From an uncultured Aquimarina sp. (GTDB lineage Bacteria; Bacteroidota; Bacteroidia; Flavobacteriales; Flavobacteriaceae): a stretch of DNA of 64,000 nt. The notes beneath the pieces are model-generated. The model saw only the letters and a list, made by a program, of their open reading frames with translations. It was not told the origin of the DNA and did no database searches. This document shows, in pieces, positions 25,284 to 34,271 of the stretch (position 1 is the first letter of the stretch; the number at the start of each line of letters is the position of its first letter). The translations under genes were made by a program, and so were the position numbers. The stretch covers positions 20,410 through 84,409 of the forward strand of contig CANLCT010000011.1 of assembly GCA_947489195.1 (NCBI GenBank), read 5' to 3'.

Positions 25284-26810
25284 ATGAATAAACGTTTTTC
25301 TACTTTATTATTAGTGCTCATGACAATCTCTTTGGCAGGTATAATCTGTGTACAAGGTTATTGGATTAGTGATTCTTTGCAAAGTAATGAAGAGCATTTT
25401 TCATTCAATGCCAATGAGTCTTTGGGTATTGTAGCCAAAAAGATTAATGAGCGTGAGTTTATTCGTTATTTTTATCCCCTTAAAAAAGCTATTGACAGTA
25501 TAAAAACAAGCAAAAAAAATTATAATGAAGCCTGTTTGATTAAGTCAGTTAATTCTGAACTTAATAATGATGCCAAAAAAGTTAAAGCGCCTCTTACTCA
25601 AGAGATAAAAACGGTAATGGATAGCATAGCCAATTCATTAGCAAGTAATAATAAGTTACAATGGAAACATCATGTTGGTGCTAAAGAAAGGTTAGATCAA
25701 CTTGCTACAACAGCTAGTTATGAATATTTTTTATATCAAAATTTGATTAAAGAATATACCAGTAAAATTCCAATCAATAAACGTATTAATAAAAGTGAAG
25801 TTGAGCAATTTTTAACACACGAATTGGAAAAAAGAGGCGTAAAAGTAAATTTTGTTTTTAGTATTAATGAAAATAGTAAAAGTACATCTGTAAAGTCTAA
25901 AAATTTTCATGTGTCATCTAATGGAATGTATAAAGCACCAATTTTTGAAGATGAAGAAGGGAAAACCAATTTATACTTGGTAGTGAATTTTTTAGGAAAA
26001 AATCGATTCGTATGGTCGTCAATACTTTACATGGTTTTATTGTCTTCCTTTCTGGTCTTAGTAATATTAGGAACTTATTTTTATGCCTATAAACAAATAA
26101 TTAATCAACGAAAAATTTCTGATATAAAAACAGATTTTATTAATAATATGACTCATGAGTTAAAGACTCCGATTGCTACTATAAACCTAGCTTTAGACTT
26201 TATGAAAAATGAGAAAGTAGCAGATGATTCTGACATGAGGAAAAGATATTTAGAAATGATTCGTTTTGAAAACGATAGAATTCATGATCAGGTAGAAACG
26301 GTGCTTCGTATATCACATCTTGAGCGTAATGAATTGTTAATAAGTAAGGGAACCATAAATTTTCATGAAACAATAGAAAAGGCTATTGATCATGTTAAGT
26401 ATGCAGTTGAAGCAGAAAAAGGATATATAAAAACAAATTTAAAAGCACTTAAAGAATCAATATTTGCAAGTGAAGAACATATAACAAATGTAATTATTAC
26501 TATTTTAGATAATGCAATTAAGTATACTAATGATAGTCCTAAAATTGACATTATAACAGAAAATACAAAAAATAGTATTATATTAAAGGTTGCAGACCAA
26601 GGAATTGGTATGGGTAAATACTGTAGAGAAAAAGTATTTGACAACTTTTTTAGAATGCCTACAGGTAATGTACATAATGTTAAAGGTTATGGTTTAGGCC
26701 TTAGCTATGCAAAAAAAATTATAGAAGATCATCAAGGTAAAATTTTAGTTAAAAGTTCAAAAGGTAAAGGGACTACATTAATTATTCAATTACCATTAAT
26801 AACATCATAG
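25284..26810 (+). CDS. Sensor histidine kinase (RprX-like)
   Basis: 508 residues. Two membrane spans (about 8-28 and 247-269) enclose a periplasmic sensor region of about 215 residues. The HisKA His is His291 in MTHELKTPIA. The HATPase domain has NAIKYTND (N-box), DQGIGMG (G1) and GYGLGLSYAKKI (G2). The cognate OmpR-type regulator follows after 4 bp. The arrangement and architecture resemble RprX/RprY of Bacteroides; the assignment is by resemblance only. The signal is unknown. Confidence 0.9.
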   Translation: MNKRFSTLLLVLMTISLAGIICVQGYWISDSLQSNEEHFSFNANESLGIVAKKINEREFIRYFYPLKKAIDSIKTSKKNYNEACLIKSVNSELNNDAKKVKAPLTQEIKTVMDSIANSLASNNKLQWKHHVGAKERLDQLATTASYEYFLYQNLIKEYTSKIPINKRINKSEVEQFLTHELEKRGVKVNFVFSINENSKSTSVKSKNFHVSSNGMYKAPIFEDEEGKTNLYLVVNFLGKNRFVWSSILYMVLLSSFLVLVILGTYFYAYKQIINQRKISDIKTDFINNMTHELKTPIATINLALDFMKNEKVADDSDMRKRYLEMIRFENDRIHDQVETVLRISHLERNELLISKGTINFHETIEKAIDHVKYAVEAEKGYIKTNLKALKESIFASEEHITNVIITILDNAIKYTNDSPKIDIITENTKNSIILKVADQGIGMGKYCREKVFDNFFRMPTGNVHNVKGYGLGLSYAKKIIEDHQGKILVKSSKGKGTTLIIQLPLITS

Positions 26811-26814
26811 AACT

Positions 26815-27519
26815 ATGGAAAGTGATAACAAAAAAATACTTTTAGTTGAAGACGATCCAAATTTTGGAACAATTTTAAAAGATTATTTGACTATCAATAA
26901 TTATGAGGTAACACATGCTAAAAATGGAATGGAAGGCTTTGAAAAATTTAAAAGAGATAGTTTTAATCTTTGTATTTTAGACGTTATGATGCCATATAAA
27001 GATGGTTTCACATTGGCAAAAGAAATTAAAGATAAAAACAAGAATATTCCAATTATATTTTTGACGGCTAAGGCAATGAAGGAAGATGTGCTTAAAGGGT
27101 ATAAAGTAGGTGCAGATGATTACTTGAATAAACCTTTTGATAGTGAAGTGCTTTTAATGAAAATTAAGGCAATAATGCAGCGCAAAACTATTGATACCGA
27201 AGTTGAAAGTAAACAAGTGGAATTTCAAATTGGTGAATTTAGTTTCAACTCTAGGTTGCGTTTTTTAACATATAAAAAGAAAGATCCTGTTAAGTTATCT
27301 CCAAAAGAAAATGACTTGTTGAGATTGTTAGCATTAAATTTAAATGATTTAATGACTCGAGAATTGGCTTTGACAAAAATATGGAGAGATGATAATTATT
27401 TTACATCACGAAGTATGGATGTATATATAGCAAAACTTAGAAAATATTTAAAAGAAGATAAAAATGTTGAAATTTTAAATATTCATGGTGAAGGTTTTCG
27501 TTTAGTTGTTAAAAAATAA
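26815..27519 (+). CDS. OmpR-family response regulator (RprY-like)
   Basis: 234 residues. The receiver domain has the acidic pocket Asp13/Asp14 (VEDD), phospho-acceptor Asp56 (LDVMMPYKDG) and Lys in LNKPF. A winged-helix OmpR/PhoB DNA-binding domain follows (about 135-232), with LSPKENDLLRLL and SRSMDVYIAKLRKYL as the recognition helix. It is co-transcribed with the kinase just upstream and followed by a strong terminator. Targets are not evident from the window. Confidence 0.93.
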   Translation: MESDNKKILLVEDDPNFGTILKDYLTINNYEVTHAKNGMEGFEKFKRDSFNLCILDVMMPYKDGFTLAKEIKDKNKNIPIIFLTAKAMKEDVLKGYKVGADDYLNKPFDSEVLLMKIKAIMQRKTIDTEVESKQVEFQIGEFSFNSRLRFLTYKKKDPVKLSPKENDLLRLLALNLNDLMTRELALTKIWRDDNYFTSRSMDVYIAKLRKYLKEDKNVEILNIHGEGFRLVVKK

Positions 27520-27824
27520 AAAGTTTGAGAAGTAAACTTTTAAAGTAAATCACCTTATTATTAGATTGTATAGGCAATCTATTGAAAATAAGAATTATCT
27601 GGGGTTCAACTTTTTAAAGTTGAACCTTTTTTAATAGTGTTTCTTACTAAAGTAACGTGAGCTTGAAATAAGAAAAAGATAATGTCGAACTCAGACTATA
27701 ATAGTGTTATGGATAATAAAAATTTATGAAAAGTATTTTTTGCAAATCATAGAGAAATTATGAATAATGTAATCAAGATATAAAATGAACAGCTTAAAAT
27801 TGTTTAGAAATTCTATTATGATAC
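27520..27824. other. 305-bp intergenic region between convergent genes
   Basis: It contains one strong terminator (listed separately). The rest is AT-rich and shows no coding frame or recognisable element. Confidence 0.6.
27603..27632 (+). terminator. Rho-independent terminator after the two-component operon
   Basis: Perfect 11-bp stem (GGTTCAACTTT / AAAGTTGAACC) around a TT centre, followed by six T residues. Confidence 0.9.
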
Positions 27825-28406
27825 TTATCCATGTATACTTGCATCTTTGCTTAGTGATTTCATTATAGAAGCTTCATATTTTAGTAAATCTTGCCATTTT
27901 TTGTCTACCTCTTCTCGATTACCGTATTGGCGTGCAAAGTTTAGAAACATAGTGTAATGGTTAGCTTCGCTAACCATTAAATCTCTATAAAATTTGGCTA
28001 ATTGAGGATCAGGTAGTTGCTCCGATAATAGTTTGAATCGTTCACAACTTCTGGCTTCAATAAGTGCTGCATACAATAAACGATGTACAAGTTGTGTGGT
28101 TCTACTTCCTCCTTTTGGGAAAAATTTAAGGAGTTCAATTACATAATCATCCTTTCGATCTCGCCCAAGTGGAATTCCTTTAGCTACTAATTTATCATGT
28201 ACTAACTTAAAATGACTCATTTCTTCCTTAACCAGAGCAATCATTTCTTGAACAAGTTCAGTGTATTCAGGAAAACTATTTGTTAATGAAATAGCAGTAG
28301 AGGCAGCTTTTAGTTCGCAATAAGCATGATCAATCAGAATTTCATCAATATTTTTTTCAACAATATTTACCCAGCGAGGGTCCGTGGGAAGCTTTAATCC
28401 TAACAT
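27825..28406 (-). CDS. miaE: tRNA 2-methylthio-N6-isopentenyladenosine hydroxylase
   Basis: 193 residues, a ferritin-like di-iron oxygenase that hydroxylates ms2i6A37 of tRNAs. The di-iron ligands fall in helices with DHAYCELKAAST, EEMSHFKLVHDKL, LLYAALIEARSCERF and VSEANHYTMFLNF, which match the MiaE pattern as I recall it. It lies 11 bp downstream of the dnaX reading frame on the same strand, so it may be co-transcribed with dnaX. The hydroxylation needs oxygen, consistent with an aerobe. Confidence 0.92.
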   Translation of the reverse strand: MLGLKLPTDPRWVNIVEKNIDEILIDHAYCELKAASTAISLTNSFPEYTELVQEMIALVKEEMSHFKLVHDKLVAKGIPLGRDRKDDYVIELLKFFPKGGSRTTQLVHRLLYAALIEARSCERFKLLSEQLPDPQLAKFYRDLMVSEANHYTMFLNFARQYGNREEVDKKWQDLLKYEASIMKSLSKDASIHG

Positions 28407-28417
28407 ATGCTTTAGTA

Positions 28418-30126
28418 TTATAAGTCTAAATCAAATTTAGCTCTTAATTTATCAATCAATGGATTTTTTTCTTTGAGTTTATCGTATTTATCCTGTGGTG
28501 TAAAAGCGTGCTTTACAGCCGCAGCTTCATTTACAATTATTTTTAAGCGAATACTATAGTTATTTAGTTCTTCGCCCATAAAAGCCAATAACGGTGTCTG
28601 TATATTTTCAACATCTAAACGCATCGTCTCATTTGCCAGCTCTAATATCAATTCAAAATTATCGCCTAATTTTGGTTTATTCATGGCAAACATAGAACCG
28701 ATAATGCGCTCTCCTTTTTTATCCATACGCTTACCATAGGTATTCCATAATTTTAAAGCCTGTTCTTCTGTAAAAGGAGTTTTAGGAAGATCCTTAGGGT
28801 CTTCAATAATAATTTTTCTTTTTTTACTTAAAGTCTTCTTTTGTTGAATTCCTTTAATTGAAAGCGCAGATCCAATAGTGTTTTCTATAGAAATAGATGG
28901 AATAGTGGGCTTTTTTATGGGAGCACTAGGAGTTATAGAGGTTTCTATAACGGCACTATTTGTAATAGATTGACTAGTATTTGTTTGAGTATTATTGGTT
29001 GGTGTATTGGTAACAGCAGTATTAAAAAACGATGGTGGTACTATACTAGTTGAGCCTTTTTTTTTTCGTCAATAGCCGTTATTGAAGCCAGTTTCATTAA
29101 ACAAAGTTCAACAAGTAGACGTTGATTTTTACTAGTTTTGTACTGTAAATCGCAAGTGTTGGCAAGTTCTATAGCCTCTATTAAAAAAGTAGCAGGAGCC
29201 TTTTGTGCTTGTTCGTGGTAAGTAGCCTTAATTTGTTGACTAACTTCAAGTAAATTAATTGTTTGAGGGTTCTGACATACGAGTAAATCTCTAAAGTGAG
29301 AAGCTAAACCAGCTATAAAATGATGCGAATCGAAACCTTTAGTAATAATTTCATTTAGGCTAATCATTAAAGCAGGGATATCATTAGCTAGGATTTGATC
29401 GGTAACCGAAAAATAAGTTTCGTAGTCTAGTACATTTAAATTTTCGGTAACAGCTTGCCTTGTCAAATTGTTTCCCGAATAACTTACAACACGATCAAAA
29501 ATAGACAAAGCATCTCGCATGGCACCATCGGCTTTTTGCGCTATAATTTGTAAAGCATCTTCATCGGCAGTAATACCTTCGGTTTTACAAATCTCAATTA
29601 AATGAGCTTTAGCATCAGCTACGGTGATTCGTTTAAAATCAAAAATTTGACAACGTGATAAAATAGTTGGTATAATTTTATGCTTTTCTGTCGTTGCCAG
29701 AATGAAAATAGCATGTTTCGGAGGTTCTTCTAATGTTTTAAGAAAAGCATTAAAAGCAGAAGCAGAAAGCATGTGTACCTCATCAATAATATATACCTTA
29801 TATTTTCCTACTTGAGGTGGAATACGTACTTGATCAATTAGGCTTCGAATATCATCAACCGAATTGTTCGAAGCGGCATCTAATTCAAATATATTAAAAG
29901 CAAAATCTTCATTGTCATTTGTAGTATCATCTGCATTTATTTTACGGGCAAGTATACGTGCGCAACTCGTTTTACCCACCCCACGTGGCCCTGTAAAAAG
30001 TAATGCTTGTGCTAAATGATTGTTATCAATAGCATTAAGTAAAGTATTAGTAATAGCCTGTTGCCCTACAACATCTTTAAAATGTTGCGGACGGTATTTA
30101 CGCGCGGATACTATAAACTGTTTCAT
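28418..30126 (-). CDS. dnaX: DNA polymerase III tau subunit, expressed by -1 frameshift on an A10 run
   Basis: The full-length clamp-loader/tau subunit is split over two frames. The zero frame (from ATG 30126) encodes the AAA+ ATPase: Walker A GPRGVGKTS, a zinc-less insert, Walker B YIIDEVHML, sensor ATTEKHKIIPTILSRC. Near codon 357 lies a run of ten A (29066-29057), read GAA AAA AAA AAG, and the zero frame stops five codons after it. Slipping back one base at 29056 enters a frame I translated as open through to the stop at 28418, adding 212 residues (Ser/Thr/Asn-rich linker, then PFTEEQALKLWNTYGKRM and a basic/helical tail) for about 569 in total. The slip heptamer A AAA AAG is the one used in E. 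coli dnaX. A homopolymer sequencing error is the main alternative. Confidence 0.82.
29041..30126 (-). CDS. dnaX: DNA polymerase III gamma subunit (zero-frame product of dnaX)
   Basis: 361 residues if no frameshift occurs. It contains domains I-III of the clamp loader (AAA+ ATPase and collar) and ends with KKKAQLV shortly after the A10 run. This matches the gamma form of E. coli, which arises by frameshift-dependent truncation and retains clamp-loading activity but lacks the polymerase- and helicase-binding tail. The region before the stop, including Walker motifs and arginine finger SRC, is intact. Confidence 0.85.
   Translation of the reverse strand: MKQFIVSARKYRPQHFKDVVGQQAITNTLLNAIDNNHLAQALLFTGPRGVGKTSCARILARKINADDTTNDNEDFAFNIFELDAASNNSVDDIRSLIDQVRIPPQVGKYKVYIIDEVHMLSASAFNAFLKTLEEPPKHAIFILATTEKHKIIPTILSRCQIFDFKRITVADAKAHLIEICKTEGITADEDALQIIAQKADGAMRDALSIFDRVVSYSGNNLTRQAVTENLNVLDYETYFSVTDQILANDIPALMISLNEIITKGFDSHHFIAGLASHFRDLLVCQNPQTINLLEVSQQIKATYHEQAQKAPATFLIEAIELANTCDLQYKTSKNQRLLVELCLMKLASITAIDEKKKAQLV
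29056..29066 (-). promoter_or_regulatory. Slippery A10-G site for dnaX frameshifting
   Basis: Ten consecutive A on the coding strand followed by G, in register to give A AAA AAG. The run is long enough for either ribosomal -1 slippage or transcriptional slippage. I see no strong stimulatory hairpin in the next 40 nt, which slightly favours transcriptional slippage, as in the Thermus dnaX A9 run. Confidence 0.7.
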
Positions 30127-30225
30127 ACTTCTGAAGGCTAAATTACAAATACGAACGAGGAAAAAAAGATTTTTAAATGGTTTTTTTAGTGTAGTTATTC
30201 ACAGAAAGTAAAGTGTTAAATAGAT

Positions 30226-31263
30226 TTACTTACTTTTACTTATGCCCGCACTTTCAAAACTAGCCATTTCATTTAAAAAATTTACAGCAGCTTCAAGCAA
30301 AGGATAAGCGAGAGCTACTCCCGTTCCTTCACCTAATCGCAAGCCTAAATTTAGTATTGTTTTCTTTTCTAAGTAATCAATCATTTTTACATGTCCTTGT
30401 TCATTAGATTGATGACAAATAATACAATAATCCATGACATTTTCATTCATGGCATTAGCAAATAGTAAGGCAGAAGTAACAATAAAACCATCAATGAGTA
30501 CGGTCATTTTTAATTCTGAAGCTTTTAAAATACCACCAGCTATCATGGCAATTTCAAAACCTCCAAAAGTGGCCATAATATCAGGTAATGTATATGGAAA
30601 ATGCGTGTCTAATACTTTGCCAAGAATTGCTCCTTTTTCTATGATTTGTTCTTTATTTAATCCCGTTCCAGCACCTACACATTCTTCAATATAAGTGTTG
30701 GTAAGGGCAGCCATTAATAAAGCAGCTGCTGAAGTGTTTCCAATTCCCATTTCACCAAAACCGATAATATTACAACCTTTTTTAAATTCACTTTCAACCA
30801 GTTCAGCACCTTTAGCAATGGCTTCGTGATATTGATCAATACTCATAGCAGGGGATTCGAGTACATTTTTGGTTCCGTAATCAATTTTAGCATCAATAAG
30901 CCCATGAAGCGGACCAAAATCATGATTAACACCAGCGTCAATTATTTTTAAATCAAGTTTGTTTTGTTTACAAAACACATTAATAGCGGCTCCTCCATTT
31001 AAAAAATTATAGACCATTTGTGCTGTAACTTCTTGGGGATAAGTGTTGACTTTATTTTCTTTTGCAATTCCATGATCTGCAGCGAAAACTAAAATTGTCG
31101 GGTTGGTTAATTGTGGAGTTAATGATTGTTGTATCATTCCAATTTTTAGGGCTAAACCTTCTAAATCACCAAGCGCCCCAATTGGTTTTGTTTTATTATC
31201 AATTTTGTGAAGAATCTTTTCCGTAATAGCAGTGTCAACAGCGGTTATATTAAAGTAGGTCAT
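30226..31263 (-). CDS. cobT: Nicotinate-nucleotide:dimethylbenzimidazole phosphoribosyltransferase
   Basis: 345 residues. CobT makes alpha-ribazole phosphate, the lower-ligand precursor of cobalamin. Seen: KTKPIGALGDLE near the N-terminus, LVFAADHGIAKE, the conserved GFGEMGIGNTSAAA loop, and the catalytic Glu312 in LGEGTGVALA. It lies downstream of cobU on the same strand, separated by about 180 bp with a long palindrome. Together with cobU and the BtuB/BtuG importer this indicates cobinamide/cobalamin salvage. cobS is not in the window. Confidence 0.95.
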   Translation of the reverse strand: MTYFNITAVDTAITEKILHKIDNKTKPIGALGDLEGLALKIGMIQQSLTPQLTNPTILVFAADHGIAKENKVNTYPQEVTAQMVYNFLNGGAAINVFCKQNKLDLKIIDAGVNHDFGPLHGLIDAKIDYGTKNVLESPAMSIDQYHEAIAKGAELVESEFKKGCNIIGFGEMGIGNTSAAALLMAALTNTYIEECVGAGTGLNKEQIIEKGAILGKVLDTHFPYTLPDIMATFGGFEIAMIAGGILKASELKMTVLIDGFIVTSALLFANAMNENVMDYCIICHQSNEQGHVKMIDYLEKKTILNLGLRLGEGTGVALAYPLLEAAVNFLNEMASFESAGISKSK

Positions 31264-31345
31264 TATTTTATTGGTTGTCAGTTGTTGGTTTTCAGTTATT
31301 CGTTGGTTTTGTGGATTGAACCAAAAAGGATCAAGGTTTATTTCT

Positions 31346-31381
31346 TTTTTTTAAATTATTTTTAAAAATAATTTAAAAAAA
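31346..31381. repeat. 36-bp perfect AT-only palindrome between cobU and cobT
   Basis: Two 18-nt arms meet without a loop (left arm TTTTTTTAAATTATTTTT, right arm its exact complement). It may act as a strong hairpin terminator/attenuator between cobU and cobT, or form a cruciform. Nearby at 31273-31307 there is also a short degenerate direct repeat (CAGTT...TTGGTTTT twice). Confidence 0.85.
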
Positions 31382-31442
31382 TTAAGTACAATTTGAAAAT
31401 TGAATTTACTTTCTTTAACCTTCAACCTGGTTATTTATATCT

Positions 31443-31946
31443 CTATTTCAACTCCATCGGAAGTCCCGAAACCATAAATGTGGCTTTATTGGCATGTTTG
31501 GCAATATGTTGATTCATCCAACCCTGAAGTTCAGTGAATTTTCTTCCTATTTCAGTTTGGGCATGTATTCCCATACCAATTTCGTTAGAAATAATAATAA
31601 TATTAGCTTCAATGTTTAATAGTTTGTCAAATTCTTTTGTAGCTTCGGCTAAAGCCAAAGTCACCTCATTTTTATGATCTACAAAAAAATTGGTGAGCCA
31701 TAAAGTTACACAATCAATAACGTAAGTATCGTTAGGTTTTACAACATTAGCTAGTTGTTTTTCTTCTTCAATAGAGGTCCAACGTTCATCGCGATCAGAT
31801 ACATGTTTATTAATACGTTTTTGGTGATCGGCATCCCAAATACGCGAAGTAGCAATATATATAGGTTTATTACTATATTCTAAAGCTAATTCTTGAGCAA
31901 AACTACTTTTTCCAGAGCGTTCACCGCCAGTAATATAATGGATCAT
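31443..31946 (-). CDS. cobU: Adenosylcobinamide kinase/guanylyltransferase
   Basis: 167 residues. The bifunctional enzyme phosphorylates adenosylcobinamide and transfers GMP to it. The P-loop GGERSGKS is at residues 7-14. The conserved RINKHVSDRDERWTSIEE segment contains His48, the probable guanylylated His. A Walker-B-like YVIDCVTLWLTN follows, and the C-terminal EIGMGIHAQTEIGRKF is typical of CobU. A perfect -7 box lies upstream on the minus strand. It is divergent from the riboswitch-controlled btuB gene. Confidence 0.95.
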   Translation of the reverse strand: MIHYITGGERSGKSSFAQELALEYSNKPIYIATSRIWDADHQKRINKHVSDRDERWTSIEEEKQLANVVKPNDTYVIDCVTLWLTNFFVDHKNEVTLALAEATKEFDKLLNIEANIIIISNEIGMGIHAQTEIGRKFTELQGWMNQHIAKHANKATFMVSGLPMELK

Positions 31947-31990
31947 TTTTGTTTTTTTTGGACTGTTTGTGCTTCAGGTTGTTAAAAGGA

Positions 31991-31998
31991 CAAAGTTA
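31991..31998 (-). promoter_or_regulatory. Putative -7 element for cobU
   Basis: TAACTTTG on the minus strand is a perfect TAnnTTTG match, about 45 bp before the cobU start. Confidence 0.5.
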
Positions 31999-32060
31999 AG
32001 AGTGTTGTATTCGAAACGAAAGTTTTCGTGATATATCTTTTTATATCTAATTATTGGGAG

Positions 32061-32068
32061 TATTTTTG
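32061..32068 (+). promoter_or_regulatory. Putative -7 element for the riboswitch-btuB transcript
   Basis: TATTTTTG followed by CA is a perfect TAnnTTTG match. Transcription would begin around 32075, just before the first conserved riboswitch bases, which supports the assignment. Confidence 0.6.
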
Positions 32069-32080
32069 CAGCGAATTTAA

Positions 32081-32274
32081 GGTTTGTTAAAGCTATTCAA
32101 GTTTTAATAATTAAAAGGGAATCAGGTGCTAATTAAAAATAATTAAATCCCTGAGCTGTTCCCGCAACTGTAAGTTTTGTCCTTTTTTAAGGATGGTTGT
32201 AATTACTACTACAGTAAGTCACTGCATTTTTATGTGGGAAGACAAATTACAATACACAAGCCAGGAGACCTGCC
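32081..32274 (+). promoter_or_regulatory. Cobalamin riboswitch
   Basis: A typical adenosylcobalamin-class aptamer: the GGGAATCAGGTG block at 32117-32128, the CCTGAGCTGTTCCCGCAACTG core at 32149-32170, the TCACTGC and TGGGAAGAC elements, and the B12 box AAGCCAGGAGACCTGCC at 32258-32274. It should reduce btuB/btuG expression when cobalamin is bound. The aptamer lies on the plus strand only; cobU and cobT have no riboswitch of their own. Confidence 0.96.
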
Positions 32275-32293
32275 TTTTGTTTTTTAAAGCGAT

Positions 32294-32312
32294 GACTTTC
32301 GGGTAAAAAGTC
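32294..32312 (+). promoter_or_regulatory. Small hairpin before the btuB start (riboswitch expression platform)
   Basis: GACTTT and AAAGTC pair around a 7-nt loop, 8 nt upstream of the btuB ATG, with no T-run after it. It probably controls access to the translation start rather than terminating transcription. Confidence 0.55.
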
Positions 32313-32320
32313 TAAGAAAT

Positions 32321-34267
32321 ATGAAAAAAAATATAATTACCATTTTAGCTGGGCTATTTTTTTGTGGATTAAAATTAAATGCTCAAAATGATTCTATTCA
32401 TTACTTAAATGAAGTGAGGCTAAGTGATGTGAAGTTACGTGATTATTCAAAAGGAAATTTAGTTACCACATTACCCGATTCTATATTAAAAGTAAGTCAA
32501 CCTTCATTGACTGAATTATTAAGATTGAATTCAACAATTTATCTAAAAGAAAATGGAATAGGAGGAACTTCTACTACTTCATTTAGAGGGACAAATGCTT
32601 CTCATACAGCTGTGGTTTGGAATGGATTAAATATTAATTCGCAATTAAACGGGCAAACTGATTTTAATACTATTAGTATTAGAAATTACGATAATATAGT
32701 TATTCGAAGTGGAGGTGGAGGTGTAGCTTATGGAAGTGGAGCAATAGGAGGTAGTATTCATTTAAATTCAGAGTTTAAGTTTAAAAAACATTTTAAACAA
32801 GATTTGATTACCTCAATAGGAAGTTTTAGAACAACCTCAACAAATTATAAAATAAGGTATGGGACTAATAAACTATATGCATCCTTAGGAGTTGATCATA
32901 TTGATAGTAAGAATAATCATAAATATTTAGGAAGAAGAGCAAAAGGTAAGAAAAATGAAAATGGAGAATTTTCAAACTATAATTTTAATTTGAATTTAGG
33001 ATACTCCATAAATTCTTCTAATGTTTTAAAATTTTTTCAAAATACATATACAGGAAAACGAAATTTTTCAGGAAGTTTATTCTCTCCATCAAATGATTCA
33101 TACAGAGATAATAATACAAGAAGTATGGTTCAATGGAATTATTTTAGAAATAATTTTACATCTGTTCTGAGTTTAGCTTATTTATATGAAAAATATCGGT
33201 TTTTCCCTAATAAAGAAGAATTAGATGATTTTAGTTTTGGTAAGTCAACAAATTTGATTTTTAAGTATGATGTAAACTATAAATTCTCTAATGATATTCA
33301 ATTAAAATCAGTTTTTCAACATGAAGATATTAGAGGGAAAGGAAGTGATATAATTTCTGAAAGGCGTACAAGAGCTTCTATAGCATTACTATTTTCTCAT
33401 CAAATTAATAAACGTTTACATTATGGTTTAAATATAAGGCAAGAGATAAATGATAGTGATAATTTTTCTTTTAAGGGATTTAAAGATAGTGTTAAGGAAA
33501 CATACAGTGATGTTTTAAGTTTTAATACAACTACTAATATAGAAAATGATGATCCTTTTTTGTTTTCTATTGATTTAAGTTATTGTTTTTCAAAATTTTA
33601 TAATTTAAAATTTAATGCGTCTAAAAATTTTAGAACTCCGACTTTTAATGATTTATATTGGAATGGTCCTGGTGGTATAGGAAATAATTTACTTCAACCT
33701 GAAAAGTCGATTCAAGCTGAAATTTCTAATGAGTTTAACTATAAAGGTATAGATTTTGGAATTACAGGTTATTTTATAAAATCAAAAGATTTAATAGTGT
33801 GGGAGCCAATTTCTTCAACTATATGGTCACCTATTAATGTAACAAAAGTTTATAACTATGGTTTAGAAGCTAAATTAGATTATACATATAAATGGAAGAA
33901 AAGTGCTATTATTTTGGCATCTAATTATAGTTATACAGTTTCTGAAAATCAAGAAACAAAAAAGCAACTCATTTTTGTGCCTCTACAATCTATAACTTCT
34001 AATCTAGTTTTTAGATATAAAAAAATGAATGCTTTTTATCAATTTAGGTGGAATGATGATCTTTTTGTAACAAGAGATCATTCGCAAAAATTAAAAGCAA
34101 ATGATGTTGCTAATGTTGGTGTTAACTATGATTTATATGCTTATAAAAATACCAATTATAATTTAGGATTGGTGGCTAACAATATTTACAACGAAGTGTA
34201 TCAACTAACAGTAGGTAGACCAGCTCCTAATAGAAATTATCAAATACGTTTAATACTTAAATTTTAA
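32321..34267 (+). CDS. btuB: TonB-dependent cobalamin receptor, BtuB-like
   Basis: 648 residues. Signal peptide 1-21 (ends LKLNAQ). The plug spans about 45-155 (QPSLTELLRLNSTIYLKE, GGTSTTSFRGTNASHT, then SGAIGGSIHL), followed by an outer-membrane barrel ending in the aromatic/Phe-terminated strand IRLILKF. The cobalamin riboswitch immediately upstream and the BtuG-like lipoprotein 4 bp downstream identify B12 or cobinamide as the ligand. It lacks the carboxypeptidase-like N-terminal extension of SusC proteins. Confidence 0.93.
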   Translation: MKKNIITILAGLFFCGLKLNAQNDSIHYLNEVRLSDVKLRDYSKGNLVTTLPDSILKVSQPSLTELLRLNSTIYLKENGIGGTSTTSFRGTNASHTAVVWNGLNINSQLNGQTDFNTISIRNYDNIVIRSGGGGVAYGSGAIGGSIHLNSEFKFKKHFKQDLITSIGSFRTTSTNYKIRYGTNKLYASLGVDHIDSKNNHKYLGRRAKGKKNENGEFSNYNFNLNLGYSINSSNVLKFFQNTYTGKRNFSGSLFSPSNDSYRDNNTRSMVQWNYFRNNFTSVLSLAYLYEKYRFFPNKEELDDFSFGKSTNLIFKYDVNYKFSNDIQLKSVFQHEDIRGKGSDIISERRTRASIALLFSHQINKRLHYGLNIRQEINDSDNFSFKGFKDSVKETYSDVLSFNTTTNIENDDPFLFSIDLSYCFSKFYNLKFNASKNFRTPTFNDLYWNGPGGIGNNLLQPEKSIQAEISNEFNYKGIDFGITGYFIKSKDLIVWEPISSTIWSPINVTKVYNYGLEAKLDYTYKWKKSAIILASNYSYTVSENQETKKQLIFVPLQSITSNLVFRYKKMNAFYQFRWNDDLFVTRDHSQKLKANDVANVGVNYDLYAYKNTNYNLGLVANNIYNEVYQLTVGRPAPNRNYQIRLILKF

Positions 34268-34271
34268 TATA

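Noticed and set aside
28418..28726. A separate 102-residue minus-strand gene beginning MDKKGERIIG
   Set aside because: It is the in-frame C-terminal part of tau; the frame is open upstream to the A10 slip site, so it is not an independent gene.
31264..31442. Second cobalamin riboswitch or a small cobS fragment between cobU and cobT
   Set aside because: Only the palindrome and short repeats are present; no B12 box and no coding frame.
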